A stretch of DNA of 64,000 bases from Corythucha ciliata (taxonomy: Eukaryota > Arthropoda > Insecta > Hemiptera > Tingidae), in the NCBI GenBank assembly GCA_038030265.1, contig CM075939.1, positions 38,297,253 through 38,361,252 on the forward strand, in the 5' to 3' direction. Positions 45,600 through 55,964 of the stretch are shown here, one piece after another. Under the pieces are notes generated by a model that searched no databases, was not told the origin of the DNA, and saw only the letters and a list, made by a program, of their open reading frames with translations. The stretch's first letter is position 1, and each line of letters starts with the position of its first letter. The position numbers were made by a program, and so were the translations under genes.

Positions 45600-47900
45600 T
45601 GGTAACCTCTAAGGCCTTTTCCTAATTTTAGCCATGGCCTATTCCATATATTGTTGGCAAATTACCGCCATTTCCACAGTCTATCCGCTAAACAGCGCTT
45701 ACGCCAAGTTTAAACTGCAAATTTCTCCATTTTAGCCGCGAATGAGTGCTTTTTGTCAACTTTAACAGCAAGTTAGCGCTTTTCGCCGAAAATTAGCAAC
45801 TGATTAGCGGGGTAATCCCCCCCCCCACCATAAAGACAAAAATGTGCGCTTTTCCCCAACTTTAGCAGCAAAGTAGATTTGGTATCCTGTGAATCAGCGA
45901 TGTTTCTTTAACTTTCCTCGAGTTGGCGTTTTCCACAATTTTAGCTGCAAATTAGCGATTATTTCTAGCGGTTTACACAGTATGAGCTGAAAATTACTCA
46001 ATATTAGCCGTAAAATTCTCGAAACATTTACCACAAATTAGCATTTTTTGTTCACCGTAACCATACACTGCGGAATAGCAATTTCGTCTCAGTTTTAGCC
46101 GCGAATTTGCGAGTTTTTCACTCATAGCCATAAATTAGCGCTTTTTCTCAATTTTAGCCTCAAAGTCTGCCGAGGAAGCCGCGAATTAACGTATTTCTAA
46201 TTTTTGACGTAAATTTAAATGTGTCTCAATTTTAGCCGTAATTTAGCGCTTTTTCGTAATTTTAGCAGTGCAGTAGCTATTTCTAGTCCGTGTGTTAGCG
46301 AATTTTATTCATTTTAGCAAGGAATTGGCGTTTTCCTATATTTTTACTGCAAATCGGCAATTCTTCTATTTTTTTACAGTGAATTAGCACTTTTTGTTTC
46401 AATCTAGGCTGAAAATTAACTTTATTAATATTATCAGTTTTTAAGCCATAATACTTGATAAATGTTATATTTTTAGGGTTTTGGCTAAGGAAACGAAGAA
46501 GTAGAAGAAGAAAAAGGAAACGAAGAAGTAGAAGAAGAAAAAAGCCAAAACCCTAAAAATATAACATTTATGAAAATTAACTTTTCTCTTTATTCTAGCC
46601 AGAATAATTACTGATTTTTTTTCAATTTTAATTATATGTGGAATAGGGCTTCATCTCAGTTCTAGCCGTGAATCAGTGTTTTTTCTTTTACTTATAACCA
46701 TGAATTTGCCATTTACCTCAATTTTAGCCACAAAGTTGTCGTCAGAAGGCGGAATTAGAAATTCCAACACACTTTATCCGCGATTATTTTCCTCAATTTT
46801 AGCCGTAAATTCGCGTTTTTTTCAACTTTAGCTGCTTTGAAGCGTTTCTAATCTGTGAATTCGCGAATTACCTTAATTTTTCAGCCACGAATTCGTGATT
46901 TCCTCAAATTTTAGCCGGGAATAACACTTTTTCCCAATTTGAGCTGAAAACGAGAGTTTTTATTTATTTATGACAGGCTAATTATAGTGAATTTTTCATC
47001 ATTAGCTGGGTTTTCTTTACACTTCAGTCCCACGTTGGCATTTTCCCTTCAATGTTTGCTATGGATTAGCGTTTATTGTTTAGTTTTAGCCTCGAACAGA
47101 AGCTACGCATTTGTGTTTTGTCAATTTTTCAAGGTTTAGTGACTTTGTGGGTCGCGCTCTCTTCGGTATACAAAATAACGGCCAACGAAAAATTTAGAGA
47201 TCTTTTTTATAACGACAATAAAAAATTGGGAAAATACGAGCTCGCGATCAAACTGACATGTTGTTTTTTTAACATAATATTTGTTATTTTTTAAAATAAA
47301 AATGGAGGTTTGTTAGCTGTTGGCACGCTACAACTTAACCAATTTTTGCCACGGGTTACCAGCGCTTTTAATCAATTTTAGCAGTGCAGTAGGGATTCTT
47401 TCGTTTGTTTGGCGATATTCCTCCATTTTAGCCACGATTTGGCGTTTTCCTCATTTTCAGCTGCTGTTTAGCAATTTTTTAGCAGCCAATTAGCACTTTT
47501 TTCTCAGTTTGAGTTGAAAATTAGTGTTTTTCTTAAAGTTGGCAACGCTAATTAATATTTTTGTCCATTCTAGCCGCGTAGTTTTTTTAGGTTCTAGCCC
47601 GCGTAAGCAATTTTTTTCTACGGATTAGCGCTGTTTCTCAGTTTGAGCCTCGATTCTTTCAGAAGCTATACAGATTATCGTTTTCTCAATTTCAGCCCCG
47701 CATTATTGATTTGTCTTCATTTCAGCTGTGAAATAGCGTTTTCTGATAATTTTGCAGCGAATTAGCACATTATCTATTCTCTTTTTTTTTATTAATAGGC
47801 GATTTTTCGCCATTTGAGTTGTGTATTTGCCATTTTGGTCCAGTTTAAACTCGAATTAGCGTTGTTTTTCGCAATAATTGCCACGAGTTTTGTTTACTTG
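45600..47900 (-). repeat. Long F1 ladder array, reverse orientation
   Basis: More than 2 kb of reverse F1 units (ctcaattttagccgcgaatt followed by agcgctttttc). A C-run near 45816 lies toward its left side. Part of the order (ttgccatttacctcaatttt, cagaaggcggaattag) mirrors the left-edge copy. Contains a hairpin at 46460-46569 and a non-ladder insert at about 47130-47290. Confidence 0.85.
46460..46569. repeat. Hairpin with perfect 27-bp arms around a purine direct repeat
   Basis: Arms 46460-46486 (aaatgttatatttttagggt...) and 46543-46569 are exact inverse copies. The 56-bp loop is two head-to-tail copies of aaggaaacgaagaagtagaa-gaagaaa, purine except for two bases per copy. It is very regular compared with the decayed ladder around it. 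Confidence 0.9.
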
Positions 47901-48169
47901 AACAGCTTTGTGTAGGTACTTTTAGGCTAGGGCTCTGTATGATCCATTTTTGTGCCAAGTTTCCATCCGCTAGCATTATTTTTGCGGCAGTTGTGCTAAC
48001 AAGTAATTCGGAACTTCTACCTCCCACCAAGACTAACCTTCCCTCTCCACTTTTTCGAAAAATGAAAACGTCAATCGAAGGCTGTTATTACACAACCCCA
48101 AATATGGTGTCACTAAGTTAGGTTATACTGGTGAATATTGGCGAAGAAGTGGAAACTAAAGAACGTTGA
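47901..48169. other. Unassigned sequence
   Basis: Short overlapping ORFs on both strands (47845-48030 -, 47939-48121 +). No recognised domain. Confidence 0.4.
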
Positions 48170-48391
48170 AATTAAAAGTATTTGTATTTGTATTTTCGTT
48201 GAGTGCGAAATACAAAATACTTTTGAAAATGTATTTCAAATACAAAGCCCAAAATACTTTCAAAAATGTATTTTAAATACAGAAATACAAATACTTTTCC
48301 AAAAGTATTTAAATACAATTACAAAATACGTATTTTGTATTTAAAATACGAAGTATTTTAAATACTCAAGTATCTTGCCCACCCCTGGGTG
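48170..48391 (-). mobile_element. MITE with CAGGGGTGGGCAA end, second copy
   Basis: Composed of aaatacaaaatactttt/gtatttgtattt words and ending tatcttgcccacccctg, the inverse of the 45167 terminus. It shares the internal block acaaagcccaaaatactttc with the first copy on the same strand. The two ends 3.2 kb apart therefore belong to two copies, not to one long element. Confidence 0.65.
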
Positions 48392-48529
48392 TAACTATCG
48401 TGGGGTTGTAGAATTTTCATAATGAAGGCAAAGAAATGAAAAATCTTCTCCCATTTGTTTTATTTGAACTATCGTGACCGCGGTTTCGGCAACGCCATTA
48501 TTTTCAACTTTATAAAACACAACCGGTGT

Positions 48530-49150
48530 TGATACTTTTAGGGCACGAATATATTTTTAGGACGTACAGAGTCAATTTTTGCACATTTTCGGGAGCGAAG
48601 TAAAGGCGAGAGTGCTCAGTTTTGGACATTCTTGGCGCACTTTTGCCATTTTCATGGCGGGAGTCATCTGTACATGCATCTTTAGGGTGCGAATCGTCAG
48701 TTTTTAGCCATTTTTAGAGTGCGTGGAGCCAATTTAGCTGTTTTTCTGACGCCAAGTATCCAGAAAGCCAAGGCCACTTTTCGTGCGCGAATGGTCGATT
48801 TAGCCATTTTTAGGGCGCGAAACGTGTATTTTGCAGGTATTTTCATGGCTCCCTAATCGTACGTCTAGCAATGTATAAGGCACGAGAAGTCAGTTTGGGT
48901 ACTATTGGAGCGACAATCGCCAGTTTTGCTATTTTTAGGTCGTAAATAGTAAGTTTAGTCATTTTCAAGGCCCGAAAATCTTCATTTTTTGGTGCGACTT
49001 TAGTCAGCTTATCCGTTTTTTTGTGGGAATACCTAGTTTAGCTATTTGAAGGATGCGAGTGGCTATCTAGCCAGTTTTTTTTTTTGTAGAGCAAAGCATG
49101 CAATTTCTGATCCCCTGCCTTTTAAGTAAAACCTGAATCCGTGTCTCCAC
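48530..49150 (-). repeat. F2 ladder repeat array
   Basis: F2 units (gtcagtttagccatttttag followed by ggcgcgaat). After them come ttctgatcccctgcc and cctgaatccgtgtctcc, a decayed version of the GGATCCGCCACTG-type end. Confidence 0.7.
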
Positions 49151-49395
49151 CGGCTGCTAGGGGGCCCCCCGATAGTTCTCGCCTAGGTTGAACCAGCCTT
49201 AAATGAATTTAAGGCTGGGTTTCCGGTTTCACAGACAATATAGCAGGCTTAGGGAGATTGATACGACACATAATTTGTTGTATTTATTTATTTTAATTTA
49301 AAAAATGTACTAAAACATGGTTTCGAACATGGCACTACGCTGGAGTCTTAAAGGGGGTATTTTATAGCCTCAAATTTGTCTGGACAAGACAATGC
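49151..49395 (-). terminator. 3' flank and poly(A) signals of the zinc-finger gene
   Basis: On the minus strand, overlapping AATAAA hexamers occur at 49283-49292 (tttatttatt on the plus strand), about 105-115 nt beyond the stop codon. This is a normal distance for cleavage and polyadenylation. Confidence 0.55.
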
Positions 49396-50079
49396 TTACT
49401 GATCAGTGTGCTTTCGAAGATGATTAACAAGGCTGACCTTTTGGGCGGCCTTGTAGTCACAGTGTGGACAATTGAAGGGTTTCTCGCCGGTATGCGTTCG
49501 CATATGAACAACTAGGTTATTTTTCTTGGCGGTCTTGAACTCACATTGTTCGCATTTGAAGCGTTTCTCATTGATGTGCGTTTGATTATGAACAACAAGG
49601 TTACTTTTAGTAGTGGTCATGTACTCACAGTGTGAGCATTTGAAGGGTTTTTCGCCGGTGTGCGATCGAATATGAACAACTAGGTTAGTTTTCATGGCGG
49701 TCTTGAACTCACAGTGTTCGCACTTGAAGCGTTTCTCACCGGTGTGTGTTCGAATATGAGCAACAAGGTTACTTTTAGTGGCTGCCTTGAACTCACAGTG
49801 GTCACAATTGAAGGGTTTCTCGCGGGTGTGCATTCGAACGTGCTGAACAATGTTAGTTTTAACGTCGGTCTTGTACTCACATATTGAGCAATTGAATCGT
49901 TTCTCAGCGGCGGCGTGTGTTCGAAGATGATCATTAAGTTCACTCTCTCTGTCGCATTTAAACTGACAGTTCGGACAATGGAAGGGCTTCCTACGTTTGT
50001 GCGTTCGAAGAATATGATGATAAAGTTCGCTCCTCAGTGAGCACTCGCACCCACAGTAATGACATATAAACTTATTCAT
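49396..50079 (-). CDS. C2H2 zinc-finger protein, eight fingers
   Basis: Uninterrupted 227-aa ORF starting at a true ATG (50079-50077). Finger 1 is C-x2-C-x12-H-x4-H (CHYCGCECSLRSELYHHILR); fingers 2-8 follow the classic C-x2-C-x12-H-x3-H pattern with TGEKPF/TGEKRF linkers (TGEKRFKC, TGEKPFKC, TGEKPFNC). All Cys and His ligands are present. The finger style CEFKTA.K.NLVVH suggests a lineage-expanded insect family. Such proteins are nuclear and DNA-binding, usually transcription factors; the target is unknown. The protein is fingers from end to end with no BTB, ZAD or KRAB domain, so an upstream exon is possible, although the ATG at the start of finger 1 and poly(A) signals about 110 nt downstream suit a compact gene. 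Intact coding amid decayed repeats implies selection or recent origin. Confidence 0.85.
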   Translation of the reverse strand: MNKFICHYCGCECSLRSELYHHILRTHKRRKPFHCPNCQFKCDRESELNDHLRTHAAAEKRFNCSICEYKTDVKTNIVQHVRMHTREKPFNCDHCEFKAATKSNLVAHIRTHTGEKRFKCEHCEFKTAMKTNLVVHIRSHTGEKPFKCSHCEYMTTTKSNLVVHNQTHINEKRFKCEQCEFKTAKKNNLVVHMRTHTGEKPFNCPHCDYKAAQKVSLVNHLRKHTDQ

Positions 50080-50745
50080 TATGGTTTTGAGATACCAAAG
50101 TCAGGGGAAAAAGTCGTGAGGGAAGCACTCAAGCAGGTTACAGGAGACTGAACTGATCATTTACTAGTAGAACATTATTTCAACGTGAGAGCAAAGTGTT
50201 TACTGGAATAATCTGACGAAAAAGGAAATATATATAATGTTTAAATAAAAAAAAAGAGCAAAGGGCCACGAATTTTGTCATTCTTTTCTTTATCGTCGAG
50301 AAAATAAATATTTTGTTTTTATTACAAACAGAGTCGAATGGGGGAGTTATTAGGCAGATTTTGCTGTCTATACGCGGTAAATATTATAGGTACTTCAATT
50401 AAAAATCTAACTGGCTGAAATTGAAGCCTTTGCTTAACTTAAATAAATCCCCCCCCCCCTCCGGTTTCTAAAGCGTTCAAATAAATTCGTTATATTTGAC
50501 GATTTCCCTACAATGTCAATTGAACGGTAGGTACCGTAGAGCGTACCGGGGACAATTTTGGTTTTTTAGTTAGAAAAAAAAAGTTTTTATGCCGAATTTT
50601 CACGGTTTCCGTGGCAAGGAAATCTTTTGACGGGAAATAAACTAATTTCATGGGTGGATTTTCGAGAACATCCGGTATGGGCGCAGTCGGGACCGGCAGT
50701 AGCTGACCTTATCAGAAAAGTCATTGAAATTTTCAATTTATCTGA
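50080..50745. other. 5' flank of the zinc-finger gene, otherwise unassigned
   Basis: AT-rich with a C-run near 50450. No second exon, TATA box or other element can be defended. Confidence 0.4.
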
Positions 50746-51060
50746 ATATCAGGGAATTAACGAATTTTCTCAATTTTAGCCGCGATATTGCGTTTTTTCT
50801 CAATTGAAACTGTAAATGAGAGCAGTTTCTTAATTTTAACTGTGAATTAGCGCTTTTCCAAATTTAGCAGCGATTTTGTTAAATTATCGCCAAGAACTAT
50901 TGATTTTTCTCATTGCAAGACACCATTGTGTTGCCTCCAGAAACCGCGAAGTGGCGTTTTCTTGATTTTGGCTGCGAACTTGTCTTCCCACGAACACTCT
51001 GCGTCATTGCGTCCTCGGTTTCTCTACAGTTTAGCCGTAAATTAATAAAAAGCATTAATT
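50746..51060 (-). repeat. F1 ladder repeat array, reverse orientation
   Basis: Reverse F1 units (ctcaattttagccgcgatat and so on). Confidence 0.75.
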
Positions 51061-51560
51061 CAAAACTCGACAGCAATTCACAGCACAAAAAAAGTATGTT
51101 TATTCGGTGCCATAATAGCGAATAAGCGATATATCCGCTGATAAAATTCCGAGATTTCTGGAGGCAACATCTGTATGATTCAGTGGACTGTATTAAGATG
51201 CAAAATATAATAGAAAGAAGACAAAAATAAGAAAAATTACCCCCAAAATTACCTGGGGCTTCAGGGGGTAGGACGTATAGGACGTCCTTAAAAATTACGA
51301 TAATTCACGGATAGAAGAGTGCAAAATTAGTTAACCAACTGGTTTAGCGAAAAAGCGCTAATTCGCGCCTAAAATTACGATCTTCTTGGGAATTACGAAT
51401 TCTTGGCACATTCATAGAACGGCAAGTTCGTGACTTAATCTGAGAAAACGAGCTAATCATGGCTAATAGTGGAGAAAATCGCTAATTCACCAGAGACATT
51501 GAGAAGAACTGATGAAAGTGTGGAAAAAACGTTTATTCGCGGCTCTTGAAGGCAACTTTA
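51061..51560 (+). repeat. F1 ladder units, forward orientation
   Basis: The orientation flips relative to the preceding array: forward units such as gcgctaattcgcgcctaaaa and cgtttattcgcggctcttga. The head-to-head arrangement suggests two independent insertions. Confidence 0.6.
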
Positions 51561-52221
51561 TCATGTGGGGGGTGGGGCGTTATAGTGAAAGATTCATCAG
51601 GGGGCGCCAAATGTTTAAGGTCAGCACTGCAATGAGCTGCCTCAGGGCACATTGTTGTGCAAATGGAAAACGCTATTGTACTCTGTCGTTAGCTAATGTT
51701 TTTTAAGTTAATGAACTGGCCCCCAGTGCGTTTTATTCAGAGCGTGTCTTCCAATGTCAAAGCGTCATTACTAACATCAATGTGTTCGAGCTGTTGTGCT
51801 CGAGCTTCCTCCGCCACCCCCCTCCCACTGGGCGAAGATGGGTGGCCCACTTGAGTTCTTACAACCAGGTTTATGGCCCACGATCAAAAAAGGGCCCGAA
51901 TCATCGACTAAATATGAATTGAATGATAAAATTATGAAAAGTACACTAATTATTCAGGCAACCTTCAACTGACAACTGTTGCATAGCTGCCAAAATAGAG
52001 AAAATGCGATAACCTCCGCTAACCGAAGGCGCGTAAATGTGCTAATCTTAGGAGCAAGTACACGCGTGGCCAATTTTTCAAAATCGCAACGAAAAGAACT
52101 TATCGTAGCAAAAATCCAAGAACATCGCAAAGCCCCCTGCCACACGAGGCCACATGAGTGGTGCGACTCGGTTGGCACGTACCACCATATTTCCCCTTGA
52201 AGTCGCCCCACCCCGTGTGAC
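51561..52221. other. Unassigned sequence
   Basis: Overlapping ORFs at 51954-52211 (-) and 51979-52200 (+). No recognised product. Confidence 0.4.
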
Positions 52222-53205
52222 GAGGCGCGGATCCAGAGTCGGCTTTAAGGAGGGCGGCGCCATGACCCCATCCTACCACCGCATCTATAACAACACCACA
52301 CTGCACAGTTTCTCAACTTCATATTTTTCAGGGCAACAATCCATGCCATTTCAAATCCGAATGGCCATTTTTTGCCGTTTTTAGAGCGGCCCATTGCCAG
52401 TTAAGGCAATTTTTACAACAGGCAATGCATGTTTAGCCATTTTCTACGTGCGAATGCTCAGTTTTGGCCGTTTTCAGGGCAGGAATCGCACATATTCAGG
52501 AATTTTTGGAACGCAAATTCGGGGCTCGTCAAGTCAGTTTAGCCATTTTTAGACCGCAAACGTCCATTGTTGCAATTTTCAGGGCGTTTACAGTCAGCTT
52601 GATGGTCATTCATTGCACGCGAATGGTCGATTTTGCACTTTTCAGGGCAGAAAATTATATGTTTATAGGCATTTTCAGGTCGCGAATAGTCAATTTGAAC
52701 GTTTTGGGACGCGAATATGGTCCTTCAAGTCAATGGCGCGAGTGGTCAGTATTGGTCATTTTTGACTCGCCAATAGCCAGTTTGGCCATTTTAGGTGCGT
52801 GGATGGTTGATTTAGCGTTTTTCAGGGCTGGAAGAATCGTTGGCCATTTTTAGGGCACTTGAAGTTCGTTTGGCGATTTTTAGAGCTGGAATTTCCAGTT
52901 TGGCCATTGTCAGTTCAGCCCTTTACTTTGTTTCGTCTGCAAACTCCACGAAAATTGTATTCTTCAAGTCGTTGGGGACGAAACGTTGTCAAAAACGGCG
53001 ATTTTGCCTCATGTTTCAAGCTTAATGCGGCGATATTGAATCTTTCGTATGTATTAAGAGATAATAACGTGAAAGGAGTTCGGCTTCCATCAAAAAATAT
53101 TTCGTCAATTTAGGCAGTGAATGGTTGTCAAGCCATTTTTAGGAGAGCGAAACACACAATTTCCCATCCCTTCCTATGAACAAATCCTAGATCGGCGGCT
53201 GCAGC
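52222..53205 (+). mobile_element. Candidate F2 ladder transposon
   Basis: The left side GAGGCGCGGATCCAGAGTCG is followed by a G-rich zone and ggcgccatgaccccatcc, which matches the inverse of 16556-16604. The body is F2 ladder (gtcagtttagccatttttag followed by accgcaaa). The right side reads aaatcctagatcggcggctg, a decayed inverse of CAGTGGCGGATC. The ORF 52464-52853 with SLAIFRA-type periodicity is a repeat by-product. Confidence 0.5.
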
Positions 53206-53850
53206 CTAATATTTTGGGGTTTCTACACACGGGGAATCCGAAAATTGAGGCACATTTTTGATAACAGGAATCAATGAAAGGGTCCTCACTGTGATGCACC
53301 TGTTTTTAACCACCTGCACTGCACCCAAACTTTCCCGCGGACAGCCATGAAGTTCAAGGAACAATTTTGATGCACAGGGACCTCTCTGGGCACCTCAAGG
53401 GCCTAGGAAAGAATGGTCTCGAAAAAATGCCGCAGAAGGGATCCATCAAGGCAACCACACTTTCGGTTGTTTTTTCTTATCCACCGCTCATATTTGTGGC
53501 CCTGGAGCAGTGGCGGCGGAAGTCAGCCGGCATTGGGGGAGCAAGAATCTGTGCAGTTCAGATTTAACCCCCCCTCCCTATAAAATACCATTTTGCGAAT
53601 CAATTATGTCTTACATGTGCAAAATACAATTCTTGAGGCAAAAATTCCATATCCTTCACCAAATTTACCGCCTCTTCATGAAATTCTCTTGTTTCTGGGT
53701 TAATTTTCCTGGATAATTTAAGTCCTAAATACTCAGTTTTAGTAGATAAATGACGTGTTTTGTGCTAAATCGGCTACATTAGCCATAAAATGGCGTATTC
53801 ACACCTCCAGAGCAGAAACTTAGTGTGAAAGAGCAAGGGTATGCCGTGAA
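53206..53850. other. Unassigned, with a TE-like word near 53.5 kb
   Basis: At 53504 the words gCAGTGGCGGCGGAAGTCAG appear, another CAGTGGCGG-type start. No gene recognised. Confidence 0.4.
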
Positions 53851-54880
53851 CAGTAGCGTACCGAGGTAAGGGCGAGGGGGGGTGGACCGCCCAGGGCCAC
53901 CTATGAGAGAGAGCCCACGAAAAGCTTAAACATGGAAAAATGATGATTTTTAGGTTCATGTTCATAGATTTAGGTCCGTGAAAAGGAGTTTTGGTATACG
54001 ATTGGACGGTGACTTGGCTTCTTTCGACGATTTTCAGCCCATCCGACTTGGAGAATAGAACGTTACTGGTGATCAGCAAACAGTGTGCCTAATATTCAAT
54101 CGAGCCCACGAAAGCGCAATTCTGACGGCTAAAATTGAGAAAATTTGTGCCTTCTGGAAGCAAATTTGTGGCTAAGATAGAGAAAATACGCTGATTCCCT
54201 AGTTTCTTGAGCAGATAAAATTGAGAAGGCGCTGTAATGTGCTGATTTTGGGGGGAGTAGGCGGCAAAAAATTTGGAAAAAGTGCTAAAATTCGTGGCTA
54301 AAACTGCAAAAAATCGCTCATTCCTGGTTTCTCGATGAAACTTTTAGATCATAATTTAGGAAAAATCGCTGATTTTCGGTGTATAGGGCCAATTTTACAG
54401 CTAAAATGTACCAAAAAACCGCTAATGTGCTGTTTTTGGGCCAAGCCCGCGGCTAAAATTGAGAAAAATCGCCTAATCCGTCGATGAAATTGAGTATAAG
54501 CGCTAATTCGCGAGTAGTATAAAAATCATTAATTTGCGGATAAAAATTTAAAAAATCACTTATTCGCGGATAAAATTGAAAAAACGCCAATCCGTATCTT
54601 CTAAAGGACATTTCGAGGCTAAAACTAAGAAAAAGTGCGAATCCATAACTAAAATGAAATGAAATGGATAATGTGGAGCTAAAATGTAAAACAAACGCCT
54701 TACTCACGGCTAATATTGAAAAAATCACTAATTAGCGCGGCTAAAAATAAGGAAAACTCTAAATTTCAGCTCAAATCGGGGAAAACCGGGCTAATCCGTG
54801 GCTAAAAATTGAGCAAAGCGCCAATTTGTAGCAAAAATTGATAAAAATCGCTAATCCATGGAATAAGGCCCGCTTTATCC
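53851..54880 (+). mobile_element. F1 ladder element copy
   Basis: The left end is CAGTAGCGTACCGAGGTAAG plus a G-rich subterminal zone, then the same ordered markers as the 24.0 kb copy (cgaaaagcttaaacatgg, gatttttaggttc, gacttggcttctttc, gagcccacgaaagcg), then F1 units to about 54.87 kb. The right end is not clear. Confidence 0.6.
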
Positions 54881-55079
54881 ATCGTTGATTAAAGAACTGA
54901 CTAAAAACTTCATGGTTTCATGATCAAATATTTCCTCATGGTTCGCAGATGATTTGTCTGAATCATTTCTTTAAATTTCTTAATCGACAATTGATAAAGC
55001 AGGCCTAAAAATGATAATTTTACGTTCAAATTCCGAAAAATGGTCATTCCCTTCTGAAAATTGAGAAAAACGGACAAAA

Positions 55080-55420
55080 ATCTGAGACTAAATAGCCATT
55101 GAGTACATTGAAATATAATTTTCGAGGGGGTTAGCCTTTGAATGCCCAAATTTCGTGGATTTTAATCCCAAAGAATCAAATTTCTCGGGTTTTAATCACC
55201 CAAAAAGACCAACCAGGAGGACGAAACAGTTGATTGCAGATTCACATTCCTCTCTTTTATGGTCTTGACCGGAATTGTTTTGGTTAGATGGCTAGAATTG
55301 ACAGTTTTCACCCCACTCCAGATTTGTCCCTTTAAAAAATCAATTTTGAATGAATGATTCCCTCAGAATCAAAATTTGCGGGGATGACTCCTTAAAAAGT
55401 AATATTTCACGGCGTTCAAG
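55080..55420 (+). repeat. F5 ladder repeat array
   Basis: Repeats such as cccaaatttcgtggatttta and aatcaaatttctcgggtttt. They spread into degenerate copies to about 55.42 kb. Confidence 0.55.
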
Positions 55421-55964
55421 ATAGCAATTTCACACGTTTGTGGCCATCGCTCATTTTTGCTCCTTTTCAGCGGTGCTGCGTGGACGGACCCCTTTATAGT
55501 CGAGGAGGGGGGGGGGGCATTTGAATTTTGACTTTTCAAATATCTAAACACTCGAAATTAGTTCTTAATTGGCCTGTGGTTTGAGCCAAACCTTTTATTT
55601 TATTGGTCGCATGTAATGGATCATGGACATTTAATTTTTTGGAATGCAAGTAGGTAACAAAAAATGCAAAGAGTTTAAAAATTTATATAAATATATTAAT
55701 ATATTTTATATATATTCACAACAAAGCACTGGATTTTTATGCCGTTGTCAAATTTGTCTAAGAGAAACCGTTCGACAATTTAGTTCTTTGGAAGAAATGG
55801 GTCGATAACAAAGATTCTACTGGGCTGCATCGGTTGGAAGTTGTTAAAACGATAATGCTCAGGAGAACAAAAGAAGAGACCCAGGGAAAAGGGTGAATTG
55901 AAGGACACGAAAGACAAAAAAAGTAGAAAATAAAACTTAGAAATATATATAAAAAGAAGGGTTA
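55421..55964 (-). other. 3' flank of the THEM6-like gene
   Basis: Minus-strand AATAAA hexamers lie at 55594-55604, about 360-370 nt past the stop codon, and are a plausible poly(A) signal. A G11 run is at 55508 and an AT-rich stretch at 55.68-55.72 kb. No additional gene. Confidence 0.45.

Noticed and set aside
45167..48391. Single 3.2 kb hAT element with CAGGGGTGGGCAA inverted ends
   Set aside because: The subterminal blocks of both ends are in the same orientation, and the 8 bp flanks (tatggtgc and ggtgtaac) do not match, so two short copies are more likely.
52464..52853. 129-codon ORF with SLAIFRA-type repeats, possible repeat protein
   Set aside because: It is the F2 ladder in frame; similar peptides arise at 26642-26938 from another F2 array. 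There is no independent coding evidence.
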